Source: Microvirga flavescens
Lineage (GTDB): Bacteria; Pseudomonadota; Alphaproteobacteria; Rhizobiales; Beijerinckiaceae
Assembly (NCBI RefSeq): GCF_003290125.1
Contig: NZ_QMKH01000001.1
Span: 496,001-560,000 of the forward strand
Reading direction: 5' to 3'
DNA length: 64,000 nucleotides
Both the position numbers and the translations under genes were made by a program. The first letter of the stretch is position 1. Each line of letters starts with the position of its first letter. The notes beneath the pieces are model-generated. The model was not told where the DNA came from. It saw only the letters and a list, made by a program, of their open reading frames with translations, and made no database searches. Below, in pieces: positions 12,864 to 21,716 of this stretch.

Positions 12864-13237
12864 GAGAGCGTGACGCTAGGCGACGCTTCCGCGTTGGGCG
12901 GGAAAGGCGATGAGGCAGCGTTTTCTCGAATGATTCTTCCTCTAAGAGAGCGTAAAAATATGACATTCTCTGTACGCATAAAATCAATCGATAATCAAAA
13001 CTGCCAAATTCGTAACTCTAAAGAAAGTTAATACGTCAGTATAAAGTAGTTTTAGTTTAGAAAAATCGAAATGAAATTCATTTCATGATTTTTATATTAT
13101 TGAAATCTCTCAAATTTGCGAGAATTACTAAAAGAAAGCGTCTCCGCCGATCCTTAAAAATCTTAACCCTGAAACAGATTCTTGCGATCCCGATCGGGCG
13201 AAGGCACCGCGCCCTGAATTTGAGCCCCACACCCAAT
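12864..13237. other. AT-rich gene-free spacer between two RTX genes
   Basis: No coding region is supported here. From about 12950 to 13150 the sequence is much richer in A and T than its surroundings, with a near-palindrome GAAATGAAATTCATTTC around 13068-13085. It lies upstream of the giant RTX gene and beyond the terminator of the next one, so it may be extended promoter or nucleoid-protein binding DNA. That role is inference. Confidence 0.4.
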
Positions 13238-13263
13238 AAAAAAGGGCCGCTTGTGCGGCCCTT
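13238..13263 (-). terminator. Intrinsic terminator of the 445-residue RTX gene
   Basis: GGGCCGC and GCGGCCC pair around a four-base loop. On the minus strand the stem is followed by six T (AAAAAA at 13238-13243 on the plus strand). It lies about 30 bases after the stop codon at 13292. Confidence 0.85.
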
Positions 13264-13291
13264 CCGGTCGGCGTGGCGACGTCTCTTCGCC

Positions 13292-14629
13292 TCAAATGAC
13301 GTAGAAATCCTTGTAGGTCATTTTCAGGTTCTTTTTCAGGACCGCGATCAGAACGGCGGGCTTGGCCCCAGTGCCGTCCGGATCGTAATAGAGCTTGCCG
13401 CTCTTTTTGTTGTAGAGGATCCGATCCGTATCGTCCTGGGCCGCCGATCCGAGATTAAACATGTCCTTGGACAATTGCACCGGCTTGGTCGGCCTGCCCT
13501 TTTTGCCCACGTTGAAGATGGCGTTTTCCAGAAAGATGGAATCGTCGCGGACGTTGAAGTCGGTGATCTTGTCGACATTCGTCCGCTTGTTCGGGCGCGT
13601 GTTGAACACGAAAACATCGGCCCCGCGATCCGAACCGGCGGTATCGCCGGTCAGCACGTCCTTTCCGGCCCCACCGTAAAGCGTATCGGAGCCTGAACCG
13701 CCGAGGATCGTGTCGTTGCCCGCATCGCCATAGAGCTTGTCATGACCGGTGCCGCCGGAGAGGCTGTCGTTGCCCGCTCCGCCCATGATGGTATCGGTGC
13801 TCTTGCCGCCGATGATGGTATTGGCAAAGGCGTTACCCGTGAGGATGAGCCCTTTGGAGACCTGTGCGAAGGCCTCGAGATTCTCAAGCACGCCGCTCAG
13901 GGTGTAGTTGACCGATGTGATGACCTTGTCGGTGCCCTGGTTCTCGAGCTCATAAACGACATCCGCCGCATCATCCACGCGGTAAACGTCGTCTCCCAGA
14001 CCGCCGATCAGCAGGTCCGCCCCGCCGCCGCCGTCGAGCGTATCGGCATGAACGCCGCCGACGATCGTGTTGGCGTACTTGTTGCCCGTGAGCTTCTGTC
14101 CGAACCCGAGCCCGTCTGCCGCTCGCAACATCTCGATCGAGGCGGAATCCGTCAGGCCGTATTCGGCGATGAAGATGACGGCGGTGTCGAAGCCCTGGCC
14201 TGCTTCCTCGGCTATCGTGGAGCGGTCGCGGATGTAGTAGAGATCATCGCCCAGGCCGCCTGACAGATAGTCGAGCCCGGTTCCGCCATCCAGCGTATCG
14301 TCGCCGCTGTTGCCGAACATGAGGTCGCTACCCTCGCCGCCGATGAGGTAATCGTTGCCGCTGCCGCCGATGAGCTCGTCGTCGCCCGCACCGCCGTCGA
14401 GGTAATCGTCGCCCTCCTCGCCGTTCAGATCGTCGTCGCCCCTACCACCGTAAAACGTATCGTTGCCGCCGCCGCCGAAGGCGATATCGTTGCCCTCGCC
14501 TCCCTCGAAGGTGTTCGCGCCGGAATCCCCTGTGTAGGTAACGCCAGCCACGAGCGGCGCGATCACAAGAATGCGGGGATCCGAGAAAACATCTGTCTTG
14601 ACCAGGGATTTTGAAGCAGGGCGAAACAA
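13292..14629 (-). CDS. RTX calcium-binding secreted protein (445 residues)
   Basis: Type I secretion-type protein with two RTX blocks. The first (about residues 35-130) has many GGxGxD nonapeptides; a spacer with LYYIRDRST and further RTX repeats follows; a second block lies near residues 290-340. The C-terminus carries KITDFNVRDDSIFLENAIF and RILYNKKSGKLYYDPDGTG, the conserved secretion-signal style shared with the RTX gene at 28.9 kb. I chose the TTG at 14629 because AAGGAGAGTGTC precedes it, nearly the same spacing and sequence as before the giant gene's ATG; a TTG at 14656 is the alternative. There is no large N-terminal domain, so it may be a small surface-layer or matrix component. Function is inferred from family only. 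Confidence 0.85.
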   Translation of the reverse strand: MFRPASKSLVKTDVFSDPRILVIAPLVAGVTYTGDSGANTFEGGEGNDIAFGGGGNDTFYGGRGDDDLNGEEGDDYLDGGAGDDELIGGSGNDYLIGGEGSDLMFGNSGDDTLDGGTGLDYLSGGLGDDLYYIRDRSTIAEEAGQGFDTAVIFIAEYGLTDSASIEMLRAADGLGFGQKLTGNKYANTIVGGVHADTLDGGGGADLLIGGLGDDVYRVDDAADVVYELENQGTDKVITSVNYTLSGVLENLEAFAQVSKGLILTGNAFANTIIGGKSTDTIMGGAGNDSLSGGTGHDKLYGDAGNDTILGGSGSDTLYGGAGKDVLTGDTAGSDRGADVFVFNTRPNKRTNVDKITDFNVRDDSIFLENAIFNVGKKGRPTKPVQLSKDMFNLGSAAQDDTDRILYNKKSGKLYYDPDGTGAKPAVLIAVLKKNLKMTYKDFYVI

Positions 14630-14658
14630 GACACTCTCCTTGAGATTTCGACACAATC

Positions 14659-14676
14659 GATATGTTACTACATATC
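14659..14676. promoter_or_regulatory. Perfect inverted repeat upstream of the RTX gene (candidate operator)
   Basis: GATATGT and ACATATC form perfect 7-bp arms around TACT, 30 bases upstream of the chosen TTG start. The repeat contains TGTTAC, the core shared with the upstream regions of the other two complete RTX genes. Confidence 0.45.
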
Positions 14677-14874
14677 TCTTACTTAAGGTGAGGTTCTCCG
14701 ATCAAGACCTTTTTCCGGGCGGTGCCCCTTACGCTTTGCGTCATTTTGCCAGATGCGGGGGGCAAGGCGTTCTGGTTCAATGGTCTGGCTTCGGCGAGGC
14801 GGGGGCGGCAACGCAACGGCAGGGTCTTCGGCGGAAGCTTCATCGACGTTCCAGCAAGGCCACCGAACCGCGCC

Positions 14875-15381
14875 ATGAGCGATCTTCTCGTCAGCATCCG
14901 CCACGCCAGAGCCGAGGACGCCGACGCCTTGTCGAAGGTGTTCGACGCCGCCTGGCAGGAATCCTATCAGGGCATCATCCCCGGCGTTGCATTGACCAAG
15001 ATGCTGCAGCGGCGTTCGCCGCGCTGGTGGCGTTCCGCCCTCTCGCGGGGGCGGTCCCTGGTGGTGCTCGACATCGGCCAGGGCATCGCGGGCTATGTTT
15101 CTTATGGCCGCTGCCGCGACAGAGCCCTGCCCGCCGATGGTGAGATCGACGAGTTCTACCTGCTTCCCGAATACCAGGGTCTCGGCTTTGGCCGCCGCCT
15201 GTTCAATGCCGTGCGCAACGACCTGCGCGACGGGGGAATGCAGAGGATCGCGGTCTGGGCGCTGGCCGAGAACGAACGCGCCCGCGCGTTCTACCGGGCG
15301 CTAGGTGGACGCCGGATCGCCGAGACCGAGGAGCGCATCGGCGGCGTGCCGCTCACGAAAGTCGCCTATCTCTTCCGCTGA
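14875..15381 (+). CDS. GNAT family N-acetyltransferase
   Basis: Cytoplasmic acetyl-CoA-dependent N-acetyltransferase of 168 residues; the acceptor is unknown. Residues 91-112 (IDEFYLLPEYQGLGFGRRLF) give the acetyl-CoA-binding motif A with Q-x-x-G-x-G, and residues 133-145 (NERARAFYRALGG) give motif B. The start at ATG 14875 (MSDLLVSIRHARAEDA) is chosen because homologous GNAT domains begin with this IRxAxxxDA pattern; an upstream start at 14722 would add 51 residues of low-complexity sequence. The ribosome binding site is weak. It is divergent from the RTX gene and stands alone. Confidence 0.85.
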   Translation: MSDLLVSIRHARAEDADALSKVFDAAWQESYQGIIPGVALTKMLQRRSPRWWRSALSRGRSLVVLDIGQGIAGYVSYGRCRDRALPADGEIDEFYLLPEYQGLGFGRRLFNAVRNDLRDGGMQRIAVWALAENERARAFYRALGGRRIAETEERIGGVPLTKVAYLFR

Positions 15382-15564
15382 GCCGTTTTCGCTTCTTGTT
15401 GCGCGGCCTCTCTCCGGCTAGAGCATGCAGCCGACAAGCCAAGCTTTCCTTCAGACGCGGCACGCCCATTGCAATGGGCCGATCGACTTTTATGCGGTTG
15501 GGTCATTCCACCCAGCCGCAGGTTGATCTAGTGAAGCGTCCAGCTTTTAAACGGAGACTATCTG

Positions 15565-16098
15565 ATGCGCCTTGACGCGATCTCGATTGGAAAAAATGCG
15601 CCCGACGACGTGAACGTCATCATCGAAGTGCCGATCGGCGGCGAGCCGATCAAGTATGAGATGGACAAGGATTCCGGTGCGCTGTTCGTCGACCGCTTCC
15701 TCTACACCTCCATGCGCTATCCGGGGAACTACGGCTTCATTCCGCACACCCTCTCCGGCGACGGCGACCCGTGCGACGTGCTCATCGCCAACACCCGCGC
15801 CATCGCGCCGGGCGCGGTCATCAACGTGCGCCCCGTCGGCGTGCTTGTGATGGAGGACGACGGCGGCGAGGACGAGAAGATCATCGCCGTGCCGTCGAGC
15901 AAGCTGACCCAGCGCTACGACCGCGTGGAGAATTACAAGGACCTGCCCGAGATCACTCTCAAGCAGATCGAGCACTTCTTCGAGCACTACAAGGATCTGG
16001 AGCCCGGCAAGTGGGTGAAGATCATCCGCTGGGATGACGCGGCCGCCGCCAAGCGCCTCATTGTCGAAGGCATCGAGCGCGCCAAGAAGGCGAAGTAA
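15565..16098 (+). CDS. ppa: Inorganic pyrophosphatase, family I
   Basis: Hydrolyses diphosphate to two phosphates in the cytoplasm, which pulls biosynthetic reactions forward. The 177-residue length is normal for bacterial family I enzymes. The signature DGDPCDV lies at residues 66-72, with D66, D68 and D71 as metal ligands; Y52, Y56 and the [12 protein letters not shown] stretch (51-62) also match. ATG 15565 has CGGAGA upstream. It is monocistronic: a strong terminator follows 23 bases after the stop. A hairpin-forming inverted repeat (about 15494-15519) lies in the leader region. Confidence 0.97.
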   Translation: MRLDAISIGKNAPDDVNVIIEVPIGGEPIKYEMDKDSGALFVDRFLYTSMRYPGNYGFIPHTLSGDGDPCDVLIANTRAIAPGAVINVRPVGVLVMEDDGGEDEKIIAVPSSKLTQRYDRVENYKDLPEITLKQIEHFFEHYKDLEPGKWVKIIRWDDAAAAKRLIVEGIERAKKAK

Positions 16099-16120
16099 GC
16101 TTCGCTCTCCCGAGACGAGA

Positions 16121-16147
16121 ATGGCCGGCTTTGCCGGCCATTTTTTT
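16121..16147 (+). terminator. Intrinsic terminator of ppa
   Basis: ATGGCCGGC and GCCGGCCAT pair around TTT and are followed by a T-run. A textbook rho-independent terminator facing ppa; the converging hydroxylase gene ends at 16173. Confidence 0.92.
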
Positions 16148-16172
16148 GTGCCGTTCCCGGCAGCGTTGAGAT

Positions 16173-17426
16173 TTAGAGCGTCTCGCCTCGCAACAACCGC
16201 GGCCCCTCGCGGCCCGCGAGGCCCGCCGCCTCGCGGATGAAGAAGCGCTTGAGCCCCGGCATGCGGTCGACGAGGCCAAGGCCGAGATCGCGCATCAGGC
16301 GCACCGGCAGGAAATCGTTCGAGAACAGCTTGTTCAATCCGTCGGTCATCGCGCCCATCGCGGTCACCTCCGTGCGCCTTGCGCGCTCGTACCCGTCAAG
16401 CACGTCGGCGCTGCCGGGATCGAGGCCGATCCGCATGGCGTCCACGATAGTCTCCGCGAGGGCCGCCACGTCGTGCAGGCCGAGGTTGAGCCCCTGTCCG
16501 GCAATCGGATGGATGAGATGCGCCGCATCGCCCAGAAGTGCGAGGCGGTCCGCGACGAAGGTGCGGGCAACGCCGAAGGCGAGCGGAAAGGCCTGCGGCT
16601 TCGTGTCGAAGGCGATGCGCCCCAACTGCAGGCCAAAGCGCCGCTCCAGCTCCTGCAGCAAATCCTCTCCATCGAGGGAGAGAAGATCCGGCACCGCATC
16701 GCTGCGCTCCGTCCAGACGATGGAGGAGCGGTAAGGCAGGGCCTCGCCGGGTGTCGCCTCGTGCTTCAGGGGCAGGATCGCAAAGGGGCCGGAGGGCAAA
16801 AAGTGCTCGACGGCGCGGCCTTCGTGATCGCGCTCATGGGCGATGGTGGCGACGATGCCGGATTGCTTGTAGGGCCAGAAGATCCAACTGATGCCCGCAA
16901 GCTCCCTGAGGCGCGAGCGCGCCCCGTCGGCAGCAACGAGCAGCGCGGCCTCGAGCGGCGCGCCGCCAGACGTCGTGACCGCGATGGCTGCCGGACCCGG
17001 TTTGAAGCCCGTGACGCCCTCCGGGCGCAAGGTCACGCCCGTGGCCTTGCAGGCTTCCATGAGGGTCGCGGTCAGTTCTCCGGCGGCGAGCATGTGCGCG
17101 AAAGGTTCGCCCTCCGTCACATCCCCCGCGAAGGTGAGGAAGACCGGGCGCACCGCGTCCTGCAAGCGGCTGTCGGTGACGATCATGTCGAGGATCGGCT
17201 GCGCCTTCGGCTCGACCTCCCCCCACACGCCGAGGGATTGCAGCATCCGCCGCGCCGCGGCAGCGATGGCATAGGCGCGCTTGTCGCCATGCGGGTCCCG
17301 CTTCAGGGCCGGATCGTAAACCGCGACATCGATTCCCTCCGCCAACGCGCGCTTGAGCGCAAGGGCAAGGCTGAGGCCCGCAAGGCCCCCGCCGGCAATG
17401 ACGATCCGTGGCACGGTCCCGCTCAT
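16173..17426 (-). CDS. FAD-dependent hydroxylase, UbiH/UbiF/VisC/COQ6 family
   Basis: Flavoprotein monooxygenase of 417 residues, probably one of the ring hydroxylases of ubiquinone synthesis. It has the N-terminal FAD motif GGGLAG (12-17), an ADGARS motif (166-171) and the second FAD motif LLGDAAHLIHPIAGQGLNLG (298-317), which is typical of the family. ATG 17426 has AGGAGAGAACGTC directly upstream. An extra 18-residue extension (to 17480) is rejected, because its MFQRDTV sequence comes from the dispersed repeat at 17453-17484. Which ring position it hydroxylates cannot be decided here. Confidence 0.9.
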   Translation of the reverse strand: MSGTVPRIVIAGGGLAGLSLALALKRALAEGIDVAVYDPALKRDPHGDKRAYAIAAAARRMLQSLGVWGEVEPKAQPILDMIVTDSRLQDAVRPVFLTFAGDVTEGEPFAHMLAAGELTATLMEACKATGVTLRPEGVTGFKPGPAAIAVTTSGGAPLEAALLVAADGARSRLRELAGISWIFWPYKQSGIVATIAHERDHEGRAVEHFLPSGPFAILPLKHEATPGEALPYRSSIVWTERSDAVPDLLSLDGEDLLQELERRFGLQLGRIAFDTKPQAFPLAFGVARTFVADRLALLGDAAHLIHPIAGQGLNLGLHDVAALAETIVDAMRIGLDPGSADVLDGYERARRTEVTAMGAMTDGLNKLFSNDFLPVRLMRDLGLGLVDRMPGLKRFFIREAAGLAGREGPRLLRGETL

Positions 17427-17452
17427 GACGTTCTCTCCTGATCGCGCTTGAA

Positions 17453-17484
17453 GTCTTATTACCGTGTCTCTCTGAAACACAATC
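17453..17484 (-). repeat. Partial copy of the dispersed 105-bp repeat (second hairpin only)
   Basis: Contains GTGTCTCTCTGAAACAC, one of the variants of the second hairpin of the repeat copies at 17583, 46045 and 58941. It lies just upstream of the hydroxylase gene. Confidence 0.6.
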
Positions 17485-17582
17485 AGACTCCAGTCTCCCG
17501 TATTTGCCCGGTGTTCCCCACCTGCGCGGCAGCGTCAAGCTTGACCTTCACCCGAGCCTCCGGGATGGATGGGACCTTACTT

Positions 17583-17690
17583 AGAATCTGACCATGTCTC
17601 TTTGAAACACGATCAGTCTCTCGATTCCTTTATTGCCGCATGATCTAAGGCGAACAACCCCACTTGTTCTGATCATGCTCCAGGGACAAA
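17583..17690 (-). repeat. Dispersed palindromic repeat, copy on minus strand
   Basis: Read on the minus strand it runs from GGAGCATGATCAGAACAA through TTGTTCGCC and GATCATGC to TGATCGTGTTTCAAAGAGAC, matching copies at 46045-46149 and 58941-59047. Two hairpins make up the unit. It ends a few bases before the tesB start. Confidence 0.8.
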
Positions 17691-17695
17691 GCCTC

Positions 17696-18553
17696 ATGTC
17701 GCGCGCCGTTTCCGAACTTCTCGATACCCTCGACCTCGAATACCTGGAGCACAACCTGTTTCGCGGCCGCTCCCCGCAGGTCGGCTGGCAGCGGGTCTTC
17801 GGCGGGCAGGTGATCGGGCAGGCGCTCGTCGCCGCGAGCCGCACGGTGGAGGGCCGCCACCCGCATTCGCTGCACGGCTACTTCATGCTGCCGGGCGACC
17901 CGAGAGTGCCGATCATCTACGAGGTCGACCGCATTCGCGACGGGCGCAGCTTCACCACCCGCCGGGTGGTGGCGATCCAGCACGGCCAGGCGATCTTTTC
18001 CATGTCGGCGAGCTTCCAGGTGGAGGAGGAAGGCTTCTCGCACCAGATGCCGATGCCGAAGGTCCCCATGCCGGAAGAACTCCCGAGCGAAGAGGAGATC
18101 AAGGCCGACGTCGTGCCGTTCATGCCGGAGCCCATGCGCACCTATTACCAGCGTGAACGGCCCATCGAGATGCGCCCGGTGGAACTCAACCGCTACACCT
18201 CGAACGATCCGATGGCGCCGCAGTTCCGTGTCTGGATTCGCGCCACAGGCCCGCTGCCGGACGATCTGGCGATCCATCAGTCGGTGCTGGCCTATGCCTC
18301 CGACATGACTCTTCTCGACACCTCCCTCGTGCCGCACGGGCGCACGGTCTTCGATCCGGCGATCCAGGCCGCGAGCCTCGACCATGCCCTGTGGTTCCAC
18401 CGGCCCTTCCGCGCCGATGAGTGGCTGCTTTATGCGCAGGACACGCCGAACGCCTCCGGGGCGCGTGGCTTCTCCCGTGGCCTGATCTTCAAGCGGGACG
18501 GCACCCTCGTCGCCTCCGTGGCGCAGGAAGGCTTGATCCGCGACCGCGCCTGA
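17696..18553 (+). CDS. tesB: Acyl-CoA thioesterase II
   Basis: Hydrolyses acyl-CoA to free fatty acid and CoA; a double-hotdog cytoplasmic enzyme of 285 residues, the same size as E. coli TesB. The catalytic set known for the family (Asp, Thr/Ser, Gln) maps to D203 in ASDMTLLD, S227 in AASLDHALWFH and Q277 in VASVAQEG. ATG 17696 (MSRAVSELLDTLDLE) is chosen from family length; the longer frame to 17633 reads through the dispersed repeat and is rejected. A weak AGGGA lies upstream. An intrinsic terminator follows. Confidence 0.93.
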   Translation: MSRAVSELLDTLDLEYLEHNLFRGRSPQVGWQRVFGGQVIGQALVAASRTVEGRHPHSLHGYFMLPGDPRVPIIYEVDRIRDGRSFTTRRVVAIQHGQAIFSMSASFQVEEEGFSHQMPMPKVPMPEELPSEEEIKADVVPFMPEPMRTYYQRERPIEMRPVELNRYTSNDPMAPQFRVWIRATGPLPDDLAIHQSVLAYASDMTLLDTSLVPHGRTVFDPAIQAASLDHALWFHRPFRADEWLLYAQDTPNASGARGFSRGLIFKRDGTLVASVAQEGLIRDRA

Positions 18554-18578
18554 GCTGAAACGCCTGCCTAAAATTTAA

Positions 18579-19115
<537 letters not shown>

Positions 19116-19149
19116 TCTCGATCAGCCAAGATTGTGGAGTTTTAACCCG

Positions 19150-20490
19150 ATGAACTTTCGTTCCCTTCGTACCGGCCTGACCGCCTTCGGCGCGGCCGGC
19201 CTGGCCCTGATGGCCACCGTCCCGGCTTTGGCTCAGGACGCGGCGCCCACCGTCAACAAGGGCGACACCACCTGGATGCTTGTCTCGACCATCCTCGTGA
19301 TCCTCATGACGATCCCGGGCCTTGCCCTGTTCTATGGCGGCCTCGTGCGCACCAAGAACATGCTGTCCGTGCTGATGCAGGTGTTCTCGATCTTCTGCCT
19401 GGTCGCGATCCTGTGGGCCTTCTACGGCTATTCGCTGACCTTCACCTCCGGCGCCGGTAGCCTCGCCCCCTTCATCGGCGGCTTCTCCAAGGCCTTCCTC
19501 GCCGGCGTGACGAGCGAGACCCTGTCGGATACCTTCACCAAGGGTGTGGCCATTCCGGAATTCACCTTCCTGGCCTTCCAGCTGACCTTCGCGGCCATCA
19601 CGCCCGCGCTGATCGTCGGCGCCTATGCGGAGCGCATCAAGTTCAGCGCCGTGCTGCTCTTCACGGCCCTGTGGGTGACCTTCATCTACTTCCCCATCGC
19701 GCACATGGTGTGGTTCTCCGAGGGCTACCTCTTCGGCCTCGGTGCTCTCGACTTCGCGGGCGGCACGGTCGTTCACATCAACTCGGGCGTCGCCGGCCTG
19801 ATCGGCGCGCTGATCGTCGGCAAGCGCATCGGCTACGGCAAGGACCTGCTCGCCCCGCACTCCCTGACGCTGACCTTCGTCGGCGCCTGCCTGCTGTGGG
19901 TCGGCTGGTTCGGCTTCAATGCCGGTTCGAACCTGGAAGCCACCGGCGGTGCGGCTCTCGCCCTCATCAACACCATCCTCGCCCCGGCGGCGGCGGGTCT
20001 GGCCTGGATGATCGCGGAAGCGCTCGGCAAGGGTAAGGCTTCGCTCCTCGGCGCGGCTTCGGGCGTCGTCGCGGGCCTCGTAGCGATCACCCCCGCCGCC
20101 GGCCTTGCCGGTCCGATGGGCTCCATCGTCCTCGGCCTTGCGGCGGGCGTGGTCTGCTACATCGCGGTGACGGGCGTGAAGAACGCGCTGGGCTATGACG
20201 ACGCCCTCGACGTGTTCGGCATCCACGGCGTCGGCGGCATCCTCGGCGCCATCGGCACCGGCGTGGTCGCGGCTCCCTCCCTCGGCGGCTACGGCGTCGG
20301 CGAGTACTCGATCAGCGGCCAGGTCTGGACGCAGATCATCGCCGTCGTCGTCACCCTGGTGTGGACGGGCATCGGCTCCGCCATCCTGTTCAAGCTGGTC
20401 GACCTGATCGTCGGCCTGCGCGTCACGCAGGAAGCCGAGCGCGAAGGCCTCGACCTCGCCGATCACGGCGAACGCGCCTACAACTACTGA
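19150..20490 (+). CDS. amtB: Ammonium transporter
   Basis: Inner-membrane ammonium channel of 446 residues. The N-terminus (MNFRSLRTGLTAFGAAGLAL to about residue 29, PALAQD) is a cleavable signal peptide, as in other proteobacterial AmtB proteins. Many hydrophobic helices follow. Conserved features include PGLALFYGGLVRTKN (about 56-70), LDFAGGTVVHINSG (about 199-212) and DVFGIHGVGGILGAIGTG (about 355-372), which hold the pore histidines. ATG 19150 is chosen because it gives the signal peptide; the longer frame overlaps glnK. Second gene of the glnK-amtB operon. Confidence 0.96.
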   Translation: MNFRSLRTGLTAFGAAGLALMATVPALAQDAAPTVNKGDTTWMLVSTILVILMTIPGLALFYGGLVRTKNMLSVLMQVFSIFCLVAILWAFYGYSLTFTSGAGSLAPFIGGFSKAFLAGVTSETLSDTFTKGVAIPEFTFLAFQLTFAAITPALIVGAYAERIKFSAVLLFTALWVTFIYFPIAHMVWFSEGYLFGLGALDFAGGTVVHINSGVAGLIGALIVGKRIGYGKDLLAPHSLTLTFVGACLLWVGWFGFNAGSNLEATGGAALALINTILAPAAAGLAWMIAEALGKGKASLLGAASGVVAGLVAITPAAGLAGPMGSIVLGLAAGVVCYIAVTGVKNALGYDDALDVFGIHGVGGILGAIGTGVVAAPSLGGYGVGEYSISGQVWTQIIAVVVTLVWTGIGSAILFKLVDLIVGLRVTQEAEREGLDLADHGERAYNY

Positions 20491-20560
20491 GAATCGGCCC
20501 TCCCCCTCGCGGGGAGGGACACACAGCTCAAAACGAAGCCTTCCAGAGGGCTCGCAAAGG

Positions 20561-20589
20561 AAAGCCCCGGTCTCACGGCCGGGGCTTTT
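20561..20589 (+). terminator. Intrinsic terminator of glnK-amtB
   Basis: AAAGCCCCGG and CCGGGGCTTTT pair around an eight-base loop, followed by TTTTC. A second GC hairpin without T-run (about 20499-20518) precedes it. Confidence 0.9.
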
Positions 20590-20622
20590 CTCATACGTGG
20601 CACTGAGCCCCGCGCAACACAG

Positions 20623-20726
20623 CCTCATCCTGAGGAGGCGCGCAGCGCCGTCTCGAAGGGCGAGGTGTCTCCAGTGCGCGCTGAACCCTCCTTCGAGACG
20701 CGGCTGCGCCGCTCCTCAGGATGAGG
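20623..20726. repeat. Long palindromic intergenic repeat (CCTCATCCTGAGG family)
   Basis: Starts CCTCATCCTGAGGAGGCGC and ends CTCCTCAGGATGAGG, with the middle GTCTCGAAGG mirrored by CCTTCGAGAC. This is a long hairpin-forming unit of a family common in Methylobacterium and Bradyrhizobium genomes (recognised from memory). It lies between the convergent amtB and SCO genes. Confidence 0.8.
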
Positions 20727-20753
20727 TCGCGATATTCACTTCTGGCGGCCGCC

Positions 20754-21347
20754 TCACCCGTCCTTCAGCAGCCGCTTCAATTTGCCGAGCCGCGTTTCCG
20801 CCGGCTCCTGGAAATTCGCGCCGGCGAAGAACTGGCCCTTGCTATCCATCAGGAAGATCGTCGCGGTGTGGTCCATCGTGTAGCCGGATTCGGTCGGGAC
20901 CTTGCGGTAGAAGATGCGGTAGGCCTTCGCCACGGCGGCGATCTCCTCCTCCGTACCGGTGAGTCCGATGATTCGGGGATCGAAGGACGAGAGATAGGTC
21001 TTCATCAGCGCCGGATCGTCCCGCGCGGGATCGACCGTCACGAACACCACGTTGAGCTTGTCGGCATCCGGCCCGAGAGCGGTCATGTCCTGGGTCAGGT
21101 CGTAGAGGGTCGTCGGGCACACGTCCGGGCAATGGGTGAAGCCGAAGAAGATGGCGAAGGGCTTGCCCTTCAGGCTCTCGCTCGAAAACGGCTTGCTGTT
21201 CTGATCGGTCAGGCGGAACGGCCCGCCGATGGGCACGGGAGATGCCTGCTTCTCGTTCGGCCACAGGAAGAGCAGCGTGCCGAGAAGAGTGAGCAGCGCT
21301 ACGAGAAATACGCCGAGCGGCAGAAGAAGAGACCGTTTGAGGATCAT
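20754..21347 (-). CDS. SCO1/SenC family copper chaperone
   Basis: Membrane-anchored, periplasm-facing thioredoxin-fold protein that delivers copper to the CuA site of cytochrome c oxidase. Length 197 residues. One N-terminal membrane segment (about residues 8-30) is followed by the CxxxC copper motif C73-PDV-C77 in FTHCPDVCPTT and the distal ligand H160 in GYTMDHTA. ATG 21347 (MILKRSLLLPLG) has TTGGAG upstream; the longer frame to 21581 is not protein-like. No oxidase genes are next to it, so its partner is encoded elsewhere. Confidence 0.93.
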   Translation of the reverse strand: MILKRSLLLPLGVFLVALLTLLGTLLFLWPNEKQASPVPIGGPFRLTDQNSKPFSSESLKGKPFAIFFGFTHCPDVCPTTLYDLTQDMTALGPDADKLNVVFVTVDPARDDPALMKTYLSSFDPRIIGLTGTEEEIAAVAKAYRIFYRKVPTESGYTMDHTATIFLMDSKGQFFAGANFQEPAETRLGKLKRLLKDG

Positions 21348-21716
21348 TCCAAAACTCCAAGCGACCGATCCCACTGGAATGGCCGAAAGCGAGCGGACAC
21401 TGATGGCGCCGGTTCCATCCGTCAACCGGGTCAGAATGTCCGCGAGCACGAAAAGACACAGACACCGGCGGGGATCGTCGCGGGTTTTTCCGTACTCCGA
21501 AATTTCCGGGGCCGCTTGCTGCAATTGATATCGCCGCAAAGACCGCCACGCTCCAATTCCGCCATGTCGTTCGGTGAACACTTGTTCGCTCGGAGGCCTC
21601 GCATGCAGGTCACCTCGGGCGTCGTTCCCGTCATGCGTACCCAGGCTAACAGGTGAACAACGCGACGCCGCGAACGAGTTTCTCCAGTCGGCGTCACAGC
21701 CCAGGAGAAAAGCGCC

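Noticed and set aside
17427..17480. 18-residue extension of the UbiH-type hydroxylase
   Set aside because: It is derived from the partial dispersed repeat, and the ATG at 17426 has a strong AGGAGA site.
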